From positions 1,312,001 through 1,376,000 of the forward strand of contig NZ_WIQK01000001.1 of the NCBI RefSeq assembly GCF_015732155.1: DNA of 64,000 nt, read 5' to 3'. The position numbers were made by a program, and so were the translations under genes. Under the pieces are notes generated by a model. That model saw nothing but the letters and a program-made list of their open reading frames with translations. It made no database searches and had not been told where the DNA came from. Shown here one piece after another: positions 33,951-44,686 of the stretch. Positions within the stretch are counted from its first letter, which is position 1. Every line of letters starts with the position of its first letter. Source of the DNA: Pectinatus sottacetonis. GTDB taxonomy: Bacteria > Bacillota > Negativicutes > Selenomonadales > Selenomonadaceae.

Positions 33951-35228
33951 GTGAAAAAAATTTTTATTGGCTGGGGAAAGAGCAGACAATTAATAAAAAA
34001 TGAGATAACGGCCGGGTTGACAGCTTTTTGGGCAATATCGTATATCATTGTTGTTAATCCGCTAATATTGGCAGATGCCGGAATACCAATTGACTTGAGT
34101 GTATTTGCAACTATATTTACATCTGTTATAGGCTGTGCAGTAATGGGAATATGGGCGGATGCCCCTATTATTCTTGTACCGGGAATGGGTGTAAATGCTT
34201 TCTTTACGTACACTGTAGTAATGGACATGGGATTTACTTGGCAGGAAGCACTGGGAATAGCATTTATAGCAGGAATATTATTTTTGCTGGTGGCCTGTAC
34301 CTGCCTGGCGGATATTTTAATACGGGCGGTATCACCGTCATTGAAGTATGGGATTACCGCGGGGATAGGTCTTTTTCTAATAGAACTTGGTTTGGAAAAG
34401 GGGCAGTTGATAGAACAAGGGAAGAATTCACTTATAAAACTAGCATCTTTGCAAAATCCAGCAGCACTGCTGACCATTTTAGGATTGATATTAAGTTTGG
34501 TCTTATATTTGCGCAGGGTTAACGGTGGATTTTTTATTGCTATTATCTTAATTAGTATTGTAGGAAATGTTATAGGTGTAGGAAAAGATGTTTCTTTAAA
34601 TGTAAATTTAGATAAAATTTTGTTATACCGGAATATGTTTTTTCAGAACAGTTTTATCCATATTTTGGATTTTAAATTTTGGCTGGCAGCGTTTTCTATG
34701 GCCATGATTCTTATATTTGATACAGTAGGGATACTGGAAGGGCTGCTACCGGATAAGACTAAGTTTAAAAAAACCTTTTCAGGTTCAGCGGCAGTAACGG
34801 TAGTGGCAAGTATTATGGGGACAAGTCCCACTGTTGTTGCTGCTGAAAGTGGTGCCGGGATAATAAGTGGCGGAACTAATGGGATAATGGCATTGACGGC
34901 AGCTGTTTTATTTATGCTGGTACTGTTTTTTGTTCCTTTTTTATCGTATATTCCACAGTCAGCAGTTGCCCCGGTCATTATTATTACAGGGACAATGATG
35001 CTTCAGCAGTTGCGATATGCTGATTTTAGCGATTTTTCGGAGTGGTTTCCAGCAGTTTTATTGACAGTTATGATCCCTTTTTCCGGAAGTATTTCTACAG
35101 GGCTGGCTTTTGGTTTTATTGTGTATCCGATAATGAAACTCTGCACAAGTAAGACTAATCATATCCATCCTTTGATGTATGCAGTAGCAATATTATTTTT
35201 GGTGGATTTATTCGTTAATAATTATTAA
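33951..35228 (+). CDS. NCS2 family nucleobase permease (AzgA-like)
   Basis: A 425-residue membrane protein with about 13 helices, of the guanine/hypoxanthine/adenine permease branch. Characteristic parts are the N-terminal EITAGLTAFWAISYIIVVNP, the loop PGMGVNAFFTYTVV, and MGTSPTVVAAESGAGI in the substrate site. It would move purine bases across the cytoplasmic membrane by proton symport, pairing with DeoD, which generates or consumes the base. It starts at GTG one base after the deoD stop, so translation is probably coupled. Confidence 0.88.
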   Translation: MKKIFIGWGKSRQLIKNEITAGLTAFWAISYIIVVNPLILADAGIPIDLSVFATIFTSVIGCAVMGIWADAPIILVPGMGVNAFFTYTVVMDMGFTWQEALGIAFIAGILFLLVACTCLADILIRAVSPSLKYGITAGIGLFLIELGLEKGQLIEQGKNSLIKLASLQNPAALLTILGLILSLVLYLRRVNGGFFIAIILISIVGNVIGVGKDVSLNVNLDKILLYRNMFFQNSFIHILDFKFWLAAFSMAMILIFDTVGILEGLLPDKTKFKKTFSGSAAVTVVASIMGTSPTVVAAESGAGIISGGTNGIMALTAAVLFMLVLFFVPFLSYIPQSAVAPVIIITGTMMLQQLRYADFSDFSEWFPAVLLTVMIPFSGSISTGLAFGFIVYPIMKLCTSKTNHIHPLMYAVAILFLVDLFVNNY

Positions 35229-35260
35229 TTTTGTCCATAAGGCTGATGGGAGGTTTTAGT

Positions 35261-36433
35261 ATGAGTATAAAAAGAGCATATATTATAGTCCTTGATAGTT
35301 TTGGGATTGGGGCAGAACCTGATGCAGCAGAGTTTGGGGATGGTGACTGCAATACTTTGCGTTCAATCGTTTCATCACCGCGGTATTATACGCCTAATAT
35401 GAAAAAATTGGGGCTGTTTAATATTGACGGAGTCGATTATATGACAAGTGAAAAATTACCAGTAGGAGCTTTTGCCCGGATGAGAGAAAAATCAATGGGG
35501 AAAGATACTACTATTGGCCATTGGGAAATTGCCGGTATTGTTTCTAAAGATCCACTACCTACTTATCCACAGGGTTTTCCAAAAGATGTAATCAACGAAT
35601 TAGAAACAGCTTTTGGCAGAAAGATAATTTGCAATAAACCTTATTCCGGGACCAAAGTAATAAAAGACTATGGGCAGGAACATGAAAGAACAGGGGCTTT
35701 AATTGTATATACTTCAGCCGACAGTGTTTTACAGATTGCTGCGCATGAAGAAGTTATACCAGTAGAGCGGCTTTATGAATATTGTCGTATTGCTCGTAAG
35801 ATAATGCGTGGTGAACATTCTATAGGGAGAATTATTGCCAGACCTTTTGCGGGTAAATATCCTAATTATGAACGTACGCCTCGTCGGCATGATTTTTCTT
35901 TGCAGCCACCAGCACAGACAATGATGGATGTCTTGCTGCAGCATGACTTTACCACTATCGGTATTGGAAAAATATCAGATATTTTTGCGGCACGCGGTAT
36001 AGGAAGACATATTCCAATAGATGGCAATGAAGATGGAATGAACAAAACAATTGCTACATTGGATGAAAAATTTAAGGGACTGTGTTTTGTCAATCTAGTA
36101 GATTTTGATATGAAGTATGGTCATAGGCGTGATGTAGACGGCTATGCTAATGCGGCAACAGTGTTTGACAAACAATTAGGAACTTTTATGAAAAAAATGA
36201 GTGATGATGATATTCTATTTATTACAGCTGATCATGGCTGTGATCCTAAGGCTCCTGGTACTGATCATACGCGCGAATATACTCCTTTGCTTGTCTGGGG
36301 TAGTCAGGTAAAACAAGGGCTGAATTTGGGGACATGTCCTACTTTTGCAGATATTGCAGCAACTATCACGGATTTATTTGCAGTTAAATTTGTTACAGAG
36401 GGAAAAAGTCTGGCTGGTAAAATAATGAAATAG
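35261..36433 (+). CDS. deoB: Phosphopentomutase
   Basis: A 390-residue metalloenzyme of the alkaline-phosphatase fold that converts (deoxy)ribose-1-phosphate to the 5-phosphate. Metal and catalytic regions visible: IIVLDSFGIGAEPDA at the N-terminus, KDTTIGHWEIAG with the phospho-threonine, NLVDFDMKYGHRRD and TADHGCDP with DHTREYTPLLVW. ATG at 35261 is used because GGGAGG sits 8 bases upstream; the frame is open back to a TTG at 35231. It links the nucleoside phosphorylases to the pentose phosphate pathway; deoC is not in the window. Confidence 0.95.
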   Translation: MSIKRAYIIVLDSFGIGAEPDAAEFGDGDCNTLRSIVSSPRYYTPNMKKLGLFNIDGVDYMTSEKLPVGAFARMREKSMGKDTTIGHWEIAGIVSKDPLPTYPQGFPKDVINELETAFGRKIICNKPYSGTKVIKDYGQEHERTGALIVYTSADSVLQIAAHEEVIPVERLYEYCRIARKIMRGEHSIGRIIARPFAGKYPNYERTPRRHDFSLQPPAQTMMDVLLQHDFTTIGIGKISDIFAARGIGRHIPIDGNEDGMNKTIATLDEKFKGLCFVNLVDFDMKYGHRRDVDGYANAATVFDKQLGTFMKKMSDDDILFITADHGCDPKAPGTDHTREYTPLLVWGSQVKQGLNLGTCPTFADIAATITDLFAVKFVTEGKSLAGKIMK

Positions 36434-36457
36434 AAATAGTATTTTGCGAGGCATAAA

Positions 36458-37792
36458 ATGCGTATATTTGATATTATTGATAAAAAAAAGCATGGCGGAA
36501 GATTGACAGATGTGGAAATTGAATACATGATAGAAGCATTTATAAGCGGTAAAATTGCAGATTATCAGATGTCGGCAATGCTTATGGCAATATGGTTCAG
36601 AGGAATGAATGATCATGAGCTAGCTGTTTTAACGCAAGCAATGGCAAAATCTGGTGACATGATTGATTTATCGGCAATTTCAGGTAAGAAAGTTGATAAA
36701 CATAGTACAGGTGGAGTTGGTGATAAAACAACATTGGTTGTTGTACCTATTGTAGCAGCCTGCGGAGGTAAAGTTGCTAAAATGTCAGGCCGCGGACTGG
36801 GACATACAGGCGGGACAATTGATAAACTGGAAGCTATTCCTGGCATGCGGACTTCTTTGAGTCAAGAAGAATTTTTTGCTACAGTGAATAAAATTGGAGC
36901 GGCTATTATCGGTCAGACAGGAAATTTAGCACCAGCGGATAAGAAAATATATGCGTTGCGTGATGTAACGGCGACAGTTGATAGTATACCATTAATAGCA
37001 TCATCTATAATGAGTAAAAAATTAGCGGCGGGAAGTGATTGTATTCTCCTCGATGTTAAAACGGGCAGTGGTGCCTTTATGAAAACATTTGCTGATTCAG
37101 TGAAACTAGCTCAGAAAATGGTAGCAATTGGGACTCATGCTAAGAAAAAAACAGCAGCTTTAATCACAGATATGGATATTCCACTGGGGCATGCTGTTGG
37201 TAATTCACTGGAAGTCATTGAAGCTGTTGATACGCTGTGCGGTAAAGGGCCGGATGATCTTACAGAGGTATGTATTCAATTGGCAGCTAATATGCTGTAT
37301 CTACTTGAGAAGGGAAATATTGCTGAATGTCAGAAAATGGCACGAAGAGTTCTCAATAATGGAAGTGCCTTTGAAAAGTTTATTGCGATGGTAGCAGCAC
37401 AAGGCGGTGATATCTCTGTATTGCGTGATACAGAAAAGTTTCCTAAAGCCCCTTATAAAAAATCTGTTTTGTCAGATAGTGATGGTTATATTACAAAAAT
37501 GGATGTGGAAAAATGTGGTATTGCTTCAATGATACTAGGTGCTGGACGTGAAAATAAAGACAGTGTAATTGATTTTTCTGCTGGAATATTGATTACCAAA
37601 AAATATGGAGATAGAGTGAAAAAGGGAGAAAAATTAGCAGTCCTTTATACTGGAAAGAGAGAAAGACTAGAACAAGCAGAGAATGTGTATAAAAGATCGG
37701 TAAAAATTGGTAGTAAAAAACCCGAACAACGGTCATTAATATTAGCTCGTGTAGAAAAAAATAAGATAGAAAAATTTTTTAGTGGGGAATGA
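36458..37792 (+). CDS. pdp: Pyrimidine-nucleoside phosphorylase
   Basis: A 444-residue enzyme that phosphorolyses uridine, thymidine and deoxyuridine. Family marks are the N-terminal helical domain (MRIFDIIDKKK), the glycine-rich KHSTGGVGDKTTLVV phosphate site, SGRGLGHTGGTIDKLE and the lysine-rich LLDVKTGSGAFMKT. Length fits the Firmicute Pdp type, which is homologous to DeoA. The cdd start lies 4 bases after its stop codon, indicating one transcript. Confidence 0.93.
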   Translation: MRIFDIIDKKKHGGRLTDVEIEYMIEAFISGKIADYQMSAMLMAIWFRGMNDHELAVLTQAMAKSGDMIDLSAISGKKVDKHSTGGVGDKTTLVVVPIVAACGGKVAKMSGRGLGHTGGTIDKLEAIPGMRTSLSQEEFFATVNKIGAAIIGQTGNLAPADKKIYALRDVTATVDSIPLIASSIMSKKLAAGSDCILLDVKTGSGAFMKTFADSVKLAQKMVAIGTHAKKKTAALITDMDIPLGHAVGNSLEVIEAVDTLCGKGPDDLTEVCIQLAANMLYLLEKGNIAECQKMARRVLNNGSAFEKFIAMVAAQGGDISVLRDTEKFPKAPYKKSVLSDSDGYITKMDVEKCGIASMILGAGRENKDSVIDFSAGILITKKYGDRVKKGEKLAVLYTGKRERLEQAENVYKRSVKIGSKKPEQRSLILARVEKNKIEKFFSGE

Positions 37793-37796
37793 TATA

Positions 37797-38189
37797 ATGA
37801 CAGAAAAAGAATTAGTAGAGGCAGCTAAAAGGGCAAGACAGTTTGCCTATAGTCCTTATTCGAACTTCAAAGTTGGGGCAGCTGTTTTAACTAAAAGCGG
37901 AAAAATATATAGCGGCTGCAATATTGAAAATGCGTCTTATGGAATTACTAACTGTGCTGAGCGTACAGCAATTTTTAAGGCGGTATCTGAAGGTGAGAGA
38001 GATTTTCTGGCACTGGCAGTAGCGGCTGATACCGATAAGCCTACAGCTCCTTGTGGGGCCTGCCGCCAAGTGATAGCTGAGTTTAAGATAAATAAGATCA
38101 TTATGGCCAATGTGAGGGGAGATACTAAAGTGGTGACATTAGAAGAATTGCTGCCATTTCCTTTTTGTGATAATGATATGATTTTATAA
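37797..38189 (+). CDS. cdd: Cytidine deaminase
   Basis: A 130-residue homotetrameric-type zinc enzyme that deaminates cytidine and deoxycytidine to uridine forms, feeding the upstream pyrimidine phosphorylase. The zinc and catalytic motifs CAERTAIFKAV (C-A-E) and PCGACRQVIAEF (PCxxC) are intact, and NIENASYG contacts the ribose. The ATG at 37797 has GGGGA 8 bases upstream; an upstream GTG frame start inside pdp is less likely. Last gene of the nucleoside operon. Confidence 0.94.
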   Translation: MTEKELVEAAKRARQFAYSPYSNFKVGAAVLTKSGKIYSGCNIENASYGITNCAERTAIFKAVSEGERDFLALAVAADTDKPTAPCGACRQVIAEFKINKIIMANVRGDTKVVTLEELLPFPFCDNDMIL

Positions 38190-38323
38190 ATATATTTACC
38201 GGTAATAGATTAATTGTTGTATAAAGTTAAACATACTGATAAAATTATAGATAATGTGCGATTAAAACAGTAAGTAAAAACTTATAGGAACCATTAAAAA
38301 TATTGCAGGTGGATAAAAATAAT

Positions 38324-39078
38324 ATGCTTATAAATGTTAATAGACATGTAATAGAAAAATTATCGAAAACAGAATTATCTATTATCCAATATATAAATGA
38401 AAAAGAAACAGAATTATCTGATATGTCAATTGTGGATATTGCTTTTGAAACTTTTACCTCACCAGCAACTGTTTCCAGGGCAATTAGAAAATGTGGCATA
38501 AATGGTTTTAATGAATTAAGATACAGACTTAATTTACCGAAGGATAATAAAGAGTTAATAAGTATCAATGAAATAATGAAAAAAACATTGATAGAAGCAA
38601 ATGAAGTCTTACAAAGGATATCATTGAAAGATGTATTAAATGTTGTAAATGATATAATTGATGCATTTGATGAACAAATTTATATTTTTGGCAGAGGACC
38701 AACAGAGCAGGTAGTTAAAGAATTTTCCCTGAGATTACAGTTACTGGGATATAATGTATTGGCAACAGAAGATCCTACAATTATGGTCAAATTAAGTCAA
38801 AGGTCTAATAATCAATTAGTAATATTATTTTCATTAAAAGGGGAGACACGGGAACTTATAGAAGTTGCTGAAAACTGTTACTTGAATAAGGTAAAGCTTA
38901 TTGTAATTACTTGTTCTTCTGCTAGTCCGTTGTTGCAATATGCATCACATTGTTTATTAGGATATTATCATAAAAAAATAGCTATTAAAGAATTTGATGT
39001 CACTTCACGTATTCCGCTTTCGATGATATCAAGAATAATAGTTGATTATCTCGTAGAAAAAAACAATGAAAGTGTTTA

Positions 39079-39079
<1 letters not shown>
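38324..39079 (+). CDS. MurR/RpiR family transcriptional regulator
   Basis: A 251-residue regulator. An N-terminal HTH_6 domain (residues 1-75) includes SIVDIAFETFTSPATVSRAI as the helix-turn-helix. A SIS sugar-phosphate-binding domain follows (about 110-240), starting IYIFGRGPTEQVVKEFSLRLQ. Such proteins sense phosphosugars and control the adjacent catabolic operon, here the PTS gene set that follows. The ATG at 38324 is chosen for the AGGTGG upstream. It has its own terminator, so it is transcribed separately from its likely target operon. Confidence 0.9.
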
Positions 39080-40058
<979 letters not shown>

Positions 40059-40074
40059 TTCAAGGAGAAAATTA

Positions 40075-40989
40075 ATGATTTATACATTGACGATGAATCC
40101 TGCAATTGATTTCAACATTACAGGACAAAATATCAGGAAAAATCATGTAAACAGGACATGGAATCCTGTTTACACCCCTAATGGCAAGGGTGTGAATGTA
40201 TCATTAGTGTTGAAGCATTTTAATTGTGAATCGGTAGCAATGGGTTTTTTTGGCGGATTCAGTGGTAAATATATTATTGATGAATTGAAAAAAACAGGTA
40301 TAGAAGTAAGTCCGGTATGGATAGATACAGTAACGAGAATAAATGTTTTTCTAAATGCAGGAAAAGATGAATACAAATTTGTCAATAAGGGGCCGTTAGT
40401 TGCAGAGAAATACCAGCAGGAACTTTTATTTAAATTAAAACAGCTCGATGATTGCGAATATTTATCAATAAGTGGCAGCCTGCCAGTTGGGGTCAGTGAA
40501 GAATATTATGATAAAATAGCTGAAATATGTGAAATGAAAAACATAAAATTAATCTTAGATATAAGTTCCCCAAAATTGAAAGAGTTATTAAAGTACAGGC
40601 CGTTTTTAATAAAACCGAATGATGATGAAATAAATGCCATATTTGGTTATGAAATAAAATCAGATGAAACAGCTATGCAGGCATTAACAGAATTGGTATA
40701 TAAAGGTGCGCAGAATATTTTACTTACTATGGGAGATAAAGGCGCGTATTTCACAAATGGTAAGGATATTTATTTTTCCACAGCGCAGAAGGTGGAGTTG
40801 CTTAGCTCTGCATGTGCAGGAGATTCAGCATTGGCAGCTTTTTTAAGTGGATTTTTGTACGGCGGTACTATAGAATCGTCATTGAAGAAATCTGCGGCAA
40901 CAGGAGCAAATGTTGCGGAAAGCAATGCACTGGGAAATATGAAAAAAGTGGAAGAATATATGAATAATATTAATATAAGAAAATTATAA
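40075..40989 (+). CDS. 1-phosphofructokinase / tagatose-6-phosphate kinase family (PfkB type)
   Basis: A 304-residue ribokinase-fold sugar kinase. It starts MIYTLTMNPAIDFN, has the GKGVNVSLVLKHF substrate loop, and ends with SACAGDSALAAF, where the usual GAGD motif reads CAGD but keeps the catalytic aspartate. FruK and LacC are the closest types: one phosphorylates fructose-1-phosphate, the other tagatose-6-phosphate. The adjacent GatY-like aldolase favours the tagatose type by context. ATG at 40075 has AAGGAG 8 bases upstream; the longer frame overlaps the aldolase gene. Confidence 0.85.
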   Translation: MIYTLTMNPAIDFNITGQNIRKNHVNRTWNPVYTPNGKGVNVSLVLKHFNCESVAMGFFGGFSGKYIIDELKKTGIEVSPVWIDTVTRINVFLNAGKDEYKFVNKGPLVAEKYQQELLFKLKQLDDCEYLSISGSLPVGVSEEYYDKIAEICEMKNIKLILDISSPKLKELLKYRPFLIKPNDDEINAIFGYEIKSDETAMQALTELVYKGAQNILLTMGDKGAYFTNGKDIYFSTAQKVELLSSACAGDSALAAFLSGFLYGGTIESSLKKSAATGANVAESNALGNMKKVEEYMNNINIRKL

Positions 40990-41005
40990 AAGCGAGGGAT
41001 TTTAA

Positions 41006-41434
41006 TTGATTGGTATTTTGGTAATTACACATGGAAGTTTTTCTGATGGTTTAAAAAATGCGGCTGAATTACTTGCAGGAAAACAAGAATACTTTGAATC
41101 AATAGGATTTTATCATGGAGATAGTATAGAAATTCTTAATGAAAAGGTTTTATCAGCACTTAAAAATCTTAACAGAGGACAGGGGATTTTAGTTTTTGTA
41201 GATATGTTGGGAGGTTCACCGTCTAATGTTATTTTAAAATTATTAAGAAGTAATAATTTTAAGGCAATTGCCGGAGCAAATTTACCAATGATATGTCATG
41301 CCGTATTAACAAGAAATTCGGAATTATGTCTTGATGAACTTTTTAAACAATGTATTGCGGTTGGTAAAGAATCATTGGTATCACTGAATAAAGTATTTGA
41401 TAATATGCAGGAAAATATTGAAAATGATTTTTAG
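41006..41434 (+). CDS. PTS system mannose-class EIIA component
   Basis: A 142-residue cytoplasmic phosphocarrier that takes phosphate from HPr on H9 (ILVITHGSF) and passes it to EIIB. FVDMLGGSPSNVILKLL and the GANLPMI segment are typical of the mannose/sorbose EIIA fold. It is a separate protein rather than an EIIAB fusion. Translation starts at TTG (41006), with GCGAGGG 8 bases upstream. It is part of a four-subunit PTS with the next three genes. Confidence 0.9.
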   Translation: MIGILVITHGSFSDGLKNAAELLAGKQEYFESIGFYHGDSIEILNEKVLSALKNLNRGQGILVFVDMLGGSPSNVILKLLRSNNFKAIAGANLPMICHAVLTRNSELCLDELFKQCIAVGKESLVSLNKVFDNMQENIENDF

Positions 41435-41446
41435 GAGGAAAGTAGG

Positions 41447-41923
41447 ATGAAAAATGTAGTATTAGTAAGAATTGATGACAGACTTATACATGGACAGGTA
41501 ATGACATCTTGGTTAAATTTTACACAAGCAACAAAAATAATGGTAATTGATAATGGAGTAGCAGACGATCCATTTATGAAAAATGTTTTAAAAAGTGCAG
41601 TACCTGGAAATATAGGGTTAGGAGTTTTTTCAGTGGAACGTGCAGCTGAAAGATTACAAAAAGGATTTAAAGATATTGATAAGGTCATAATATTGGTAAA
41701 ATTTCCTAAAACATTAGAATGTCTTATGGATAAGGGAATTAAATTTGAACAAATAAACATAGGAGGAATGGGAGCAAATATAAATAGGCATCAATTTTAT
41801 AAAAATATATCGGCTTCGGATGAAGAAAAAGAAATATTTAAAAAAATATTAAATAAAGGTTGCAATTTGGAAATTCAAATTATTGCTGAAGATAATAAGA
41901 TTAATGTAGCTAAATATTTGTAA
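41447..41923 (+). CDS. PTS system mannose-class EIIB component
   Basis: A 158-residue cytoplasmic subunit with the phospho-histidine H15 in VRIDDRLIHGQV and the family features TKIMVIDNGVADDPFMK and INIGGMG. It phosphorylates the incoming sugar during transport by EIIC/EIID. A strong AGGAGG precedes the ATG. It lies directly between EIIA and EIIC genes. Confidence 0.93.
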   Translation: MKNVVLVRIDDRLIHGQVMTSWLNFTQATKIMVIDNGVADDPFMKNVLKSAVPGNIGLGVFSVERAAERLQKGFKDIDKVIILVKFPKTLECLMDKGIKFEQINIGGMGANINRHQFYKNISASDEEKEIFKKILNKGCNLEIQIIAEDNKINVAKYL

Positions 41924-41955
41924 AATTTTAATTATTTTAAAAGGAGAGAAAAGCA

Positions 41956-42753
41956 ATGGAAATATCCTTAGCACAAGCATTTTTGATTGGTGTAGTTTAT
42001 TATTTGGGAATTAACGGAACACCATGGTTAACTTGTTTAGGAAGTACAATTATTCAAAAACCATTAGTATCAGGACTTGTTGTAGGTATAATTTTAGGTG
42101 ATCCACTGACTGGTGCAATAATAGGGGCAGCAATTAATCTTCCATTTATAGCGTATATTTCAGCTGGAGGAGCTCCGCCTACTGATCCTGGTTTAGCAGG
42201 AACTTTGGGGACTGCACTGGCTATGGCCGCAGGAGTAAGTCCGGCTGTAGCAATAACGATTGCTGTTCCATTGGGAATTTTGGGAACGATTATATGGGTT
42301 GTTCATATGACTGTGGATGTATTCTTTGTCCATATGATTGATAAGTGTGCGTTGAATGGTGATATGAAAAAGGCTAGTTTTTTGCACATTGTACCACCAC
42401 AAATAGTAGCATTTTTAATTGGTGTTGTTCCGGTTACATTGGGTTGTTATTATGGAGCTGGTATAGTTTCTAACATCATTGCTGTATTAAATGGAACACC
42501 TCTTAAAGTGCTTGAAGTAATAGGGGGAATACTTCCTGCTATCGGTATAGCTATGAACTTACGGGCAATAAATAAGCCAGGAATTCTTTTATGGTTTGTT
42601 TTAGGTTTTGTTATTACTGTATATCTTGGACTTACAACTATGCCGGTTGCAATTATTGCTGGAATAGTTGCTTATTTGTATACAGGTATTATGGTAAATG
42701 TAGAAAATAAAAAAGTAGCTGTTTCATCAGCTGACGATAATGATGATTTTTAA
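41956..42753 (+). CDS. PTS system mannose-class EIIC component
   Basis: A 265-residue membrane subunit that, with EIID, forms the sugar channel. The hydrophobic helices and the loop PLVSGLVVGIILGDPLTGAI followed by FIAYISAGGAPPTDPGLAGTLG-type text (in two parts here) mark the mannose/sorbose EIIC family. The specific sugar is not defined by sequence. AAGGAG lies upstream of the ATG. Confidence 0.92.
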   Translation: MEISLAQAFLIGVVYYLGINGTPWLTCLGSTIIQKPLVSGLVVGIILGDPLTGAIIGAAINLPFIAYISAGGAPPTDPGLAGTLGTALAMAAGVSPAVAITIAVPLGILGTIIWVVHMTVDVFFVHMIDKCALNGDMKKASFLHIVPPQIVAFLIGVVPVTLGCYYGAGIVSNIIAVLNGTPLKVLEVIGGILPAIGIAMNLRAINKPGILLWFVLGFVITVYLGLTTMPVAIIAGIVAYLYTGIMVNVENKKVAVSSADDNDDF

Positions 42754-42776
42754 GGTAAAAAGGAGAGCGGATTCAT

Positions 42777-43601
42777 ATGAATAATAAAATAACTCTTAGC
42801 AAGAAAGATGTCCTTAAAGCATTTTGGAAATGGACCTTTTTTTCTCATGCAAATTATAATTATGAACGATTACAAGCCAGTGGAGTATTATTTTCTATGT
42901 CGCATTTGCCAAAAAAATTATATCCAGGAGACGAAAAAGCACAAAAAGCTTTTATGCAAAGGCACATGCAATTTTATAATACGGAACCTCATTTTGGTGG
43001 GATAATAAATGGTATGGTATTGTCAATGGAAGAAGCAAAGGCAAATGGAGCAGATATTCCTGATGATGCAATTAATAGTGTAAAAACAGGCTTAATGGGA
43101 CCTTTTGCTGGGATAGGCGATACTTTATGGCAAGGAACATTACAACCGATATTACTGGCTGTAGGTATTAGTATTGCTTCTGCTGGGAATATGCTGGGAG
43201 CTGCTGTGTTTGGTATATCAGAAGCTATTATAATGTTGATGCTTGCTTATATTATGTACATGCGTGGTTATAAGACAGGCAAAGATGGAGTGCAGGTTAT
43301 ATTGGGCGGGGGAAAAATGAAACAGCTCATGGCAGCAGCTTCAATAATGGGAGCAACTGTACTGGGTTCTTTGACAGCAAGTTATGTAAAAGCTCAATCG
43401 ACTATGAGTATTCCTTTGGGACAGGCGCATCTATCATTGCAGACAGACATATTAGATAAATTGTTTAAAGGGATGATCCCTTTAGGAATAACACTACTTG
43501 CGTTATATTTATTGAAGAATAGACAAATGAAGTCAACTACTGTTATGGGAATTTTAGCAATAATAGGAATTATATTAGGGGTTACAGGAATTTTAGGATA
43601 A
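42777..43601 (+). CDS. PTS system mannose-class EIID component
   Basis: A 274-residue membrane subunit found only in mannose-class systems. It begins with the typical soluble segment (FWKWTFFSHANYNYERLQ, YNTEPHFGGIINGMVLSME) and contains GLMGPFAGIGDTLWQGTLQP before its helices, with one C-terminal helix ending GVTGILG. Together with EIIC it recognises and translocates the sugar. The gene is followed after 18 bases by a dehydrogenase gene, as in sorbose operons. Confidence 0.93.
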   Translation: MNNKITLSKKDVLKAFWKWTFFSHANYNYERLQASGVLFSMSHLPKKLYPGDEKAQKAFMQRHMQFYNTEPHFGGIINGMVLSMEEAKANGADIPDDAINSVKTGLMGPFAGIGDTLWQGTLQPILLAVGISIASAGNMLGAAVFGISEAIIMLMLAYIMYMRGYKTGKDGVQVILGGGKMKQLMAAASIMGATVLGSLTASYVKAQSTMSIPLGQAHLSLQTDILDKLFKGMIPLGITLLALYLLKNRQMKSTTVMGILAIIGIILGVTGILG

Positions 43602-43619
43602 ATTTGGGAGGAAAATTTA

Positions 43620-44654
43620 ATGAAAACAGCCGTATTTACAGGTATTAGAAAAATTACTTTGGAAGAATGTAAAACTCCCACAGCTAAAGGCAATAAGGTC
43701 TTAGTAAAAGTAAATTCTTGTGCTATTTGTACATGGGAACAAAGAGTATATACTGGAGTAAATAAAGTGGAATTTCCTTTTATTGGAGGGCATGAGATAG
43801 CAGCAGAAATAGTTGCTATGGGTGATGATGTAAATAGAACAGAATGGGCAGTTGGTGATAAAGTAGTTGTAGGTGCTACGTTACAATGTCGTAATTGTTA
43901 TTATTGTAAAACAGGAAATTCACAAAGCTGCGAACATTTTGATCATAGTGCTCATTTAGAGGGACTTCCATATAGAGGAATGGGAGGTTTAAGTGAGTAT
44001 TTGCTTGTTTCTCCTGATTGTATATTTAAATATAGAAATGTAGATCCAAATGAAGCTTGTATAATAGAACCATTATCCTGTGTTATTCATAGTGTAGAAA
44101 CAGCAAATGTACAAATGGGAGATTTTGTATTGATAATCGGCTGTGGTATTATGGGTCTGCTTCATACATTGCTCTGTCAGAAAAAAGGTGCAACTGTTAT
44201 TGTTTCAGATGTTAATGAAGAAAGATTAAAACTGGCTAAAAAATTAGGTGCATCATATATTGTGAATCCGATGAAGAATAATATAGAAGAAGAAGTAAAA
44301 AAAATTACAGGCGGGATAAAGGCTCAAGTAATTTTTGATACAACACCTATCCCCATAGTTATACAAGACACGTTTAAATGTGTAAGCAATGTCGGAAAAA
44401 TTGTTTTATATAGTTCTATTCATCCTGCTGAGCCAGTATTGTTTGATCCTAACTGGGTGCATGGAAAATCCATACAAATATTGGGAACAGCTAATTCTAA
44501 TGATCGCGATTTTATGAGAGCGGCGCAAATGGTGTCTGAAGGAGTAATAAATTTAAGACCTTTTGTAAGTGAAGTTTATCCAGCAGAAAAAATACAAGAT
44601 GCATTTGAGTCAGCAGCTAAAGCGGATAAATTTAGAGTAGTAGTAAATTTTTGA
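43620..44654 (+). CDS. Zinc-dependent medium-chain dehydrogenase (SorE/GatD-like sugar-phosphate dehydrogenase)
   Basis: A 344-residue MDR-family NAD(P)-dependent enzyme. Catalytic-zinc residues C37, H58 and E59 (GGHE) and the structural-zinc set C90, C93, C96 and C104 are all present. A Rossmann motif GCGIMGLLHTLL follows. Position after a mannose-class PTS recalls SorE (L-sorbose-1-phosphate reductase), and the class also includes GatD (galactitol-1-phosphate dehydrogenase). The substrate is probably the phosphosugar made by the PTS; that is inference from context. GGGAGG precedes the ATG. Confidence 0.85.
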   Translation: MKTAVFTGIRKITLEECKTPTAKGNKVLVKVNSCAICTWEQRVYTGVNKVEFPFIGGHEIAAEIVAMGDDVNRTEWAVGDKVVVGATLQCRNCYYCKTGNSQSCEHFDHSAHLEGLPYRGMGGLSEYLLVSPDCIFKYRNVDPNEACIIEPLSCVIHSVETANVQMGDFVLIIGCGIMGLLHTLLCQKKGATVIVSDVNEERLKLAKKLGASYIVNPMKNNIEEEVKKITGGIKAQVIFDTTPIPIVIQDTFKCVSNVGKIVLYSSIHPAEPVLFDPNWVHGKSIQILGTANSNDRDFMRAAQMVSEGVINLRPFVSEVYPAEKIQDAFESAAKADKFRVVVNF

Positions 44655-44686
44655 GACAATAAGAAAACAAAAGGGACGATAAAGAT

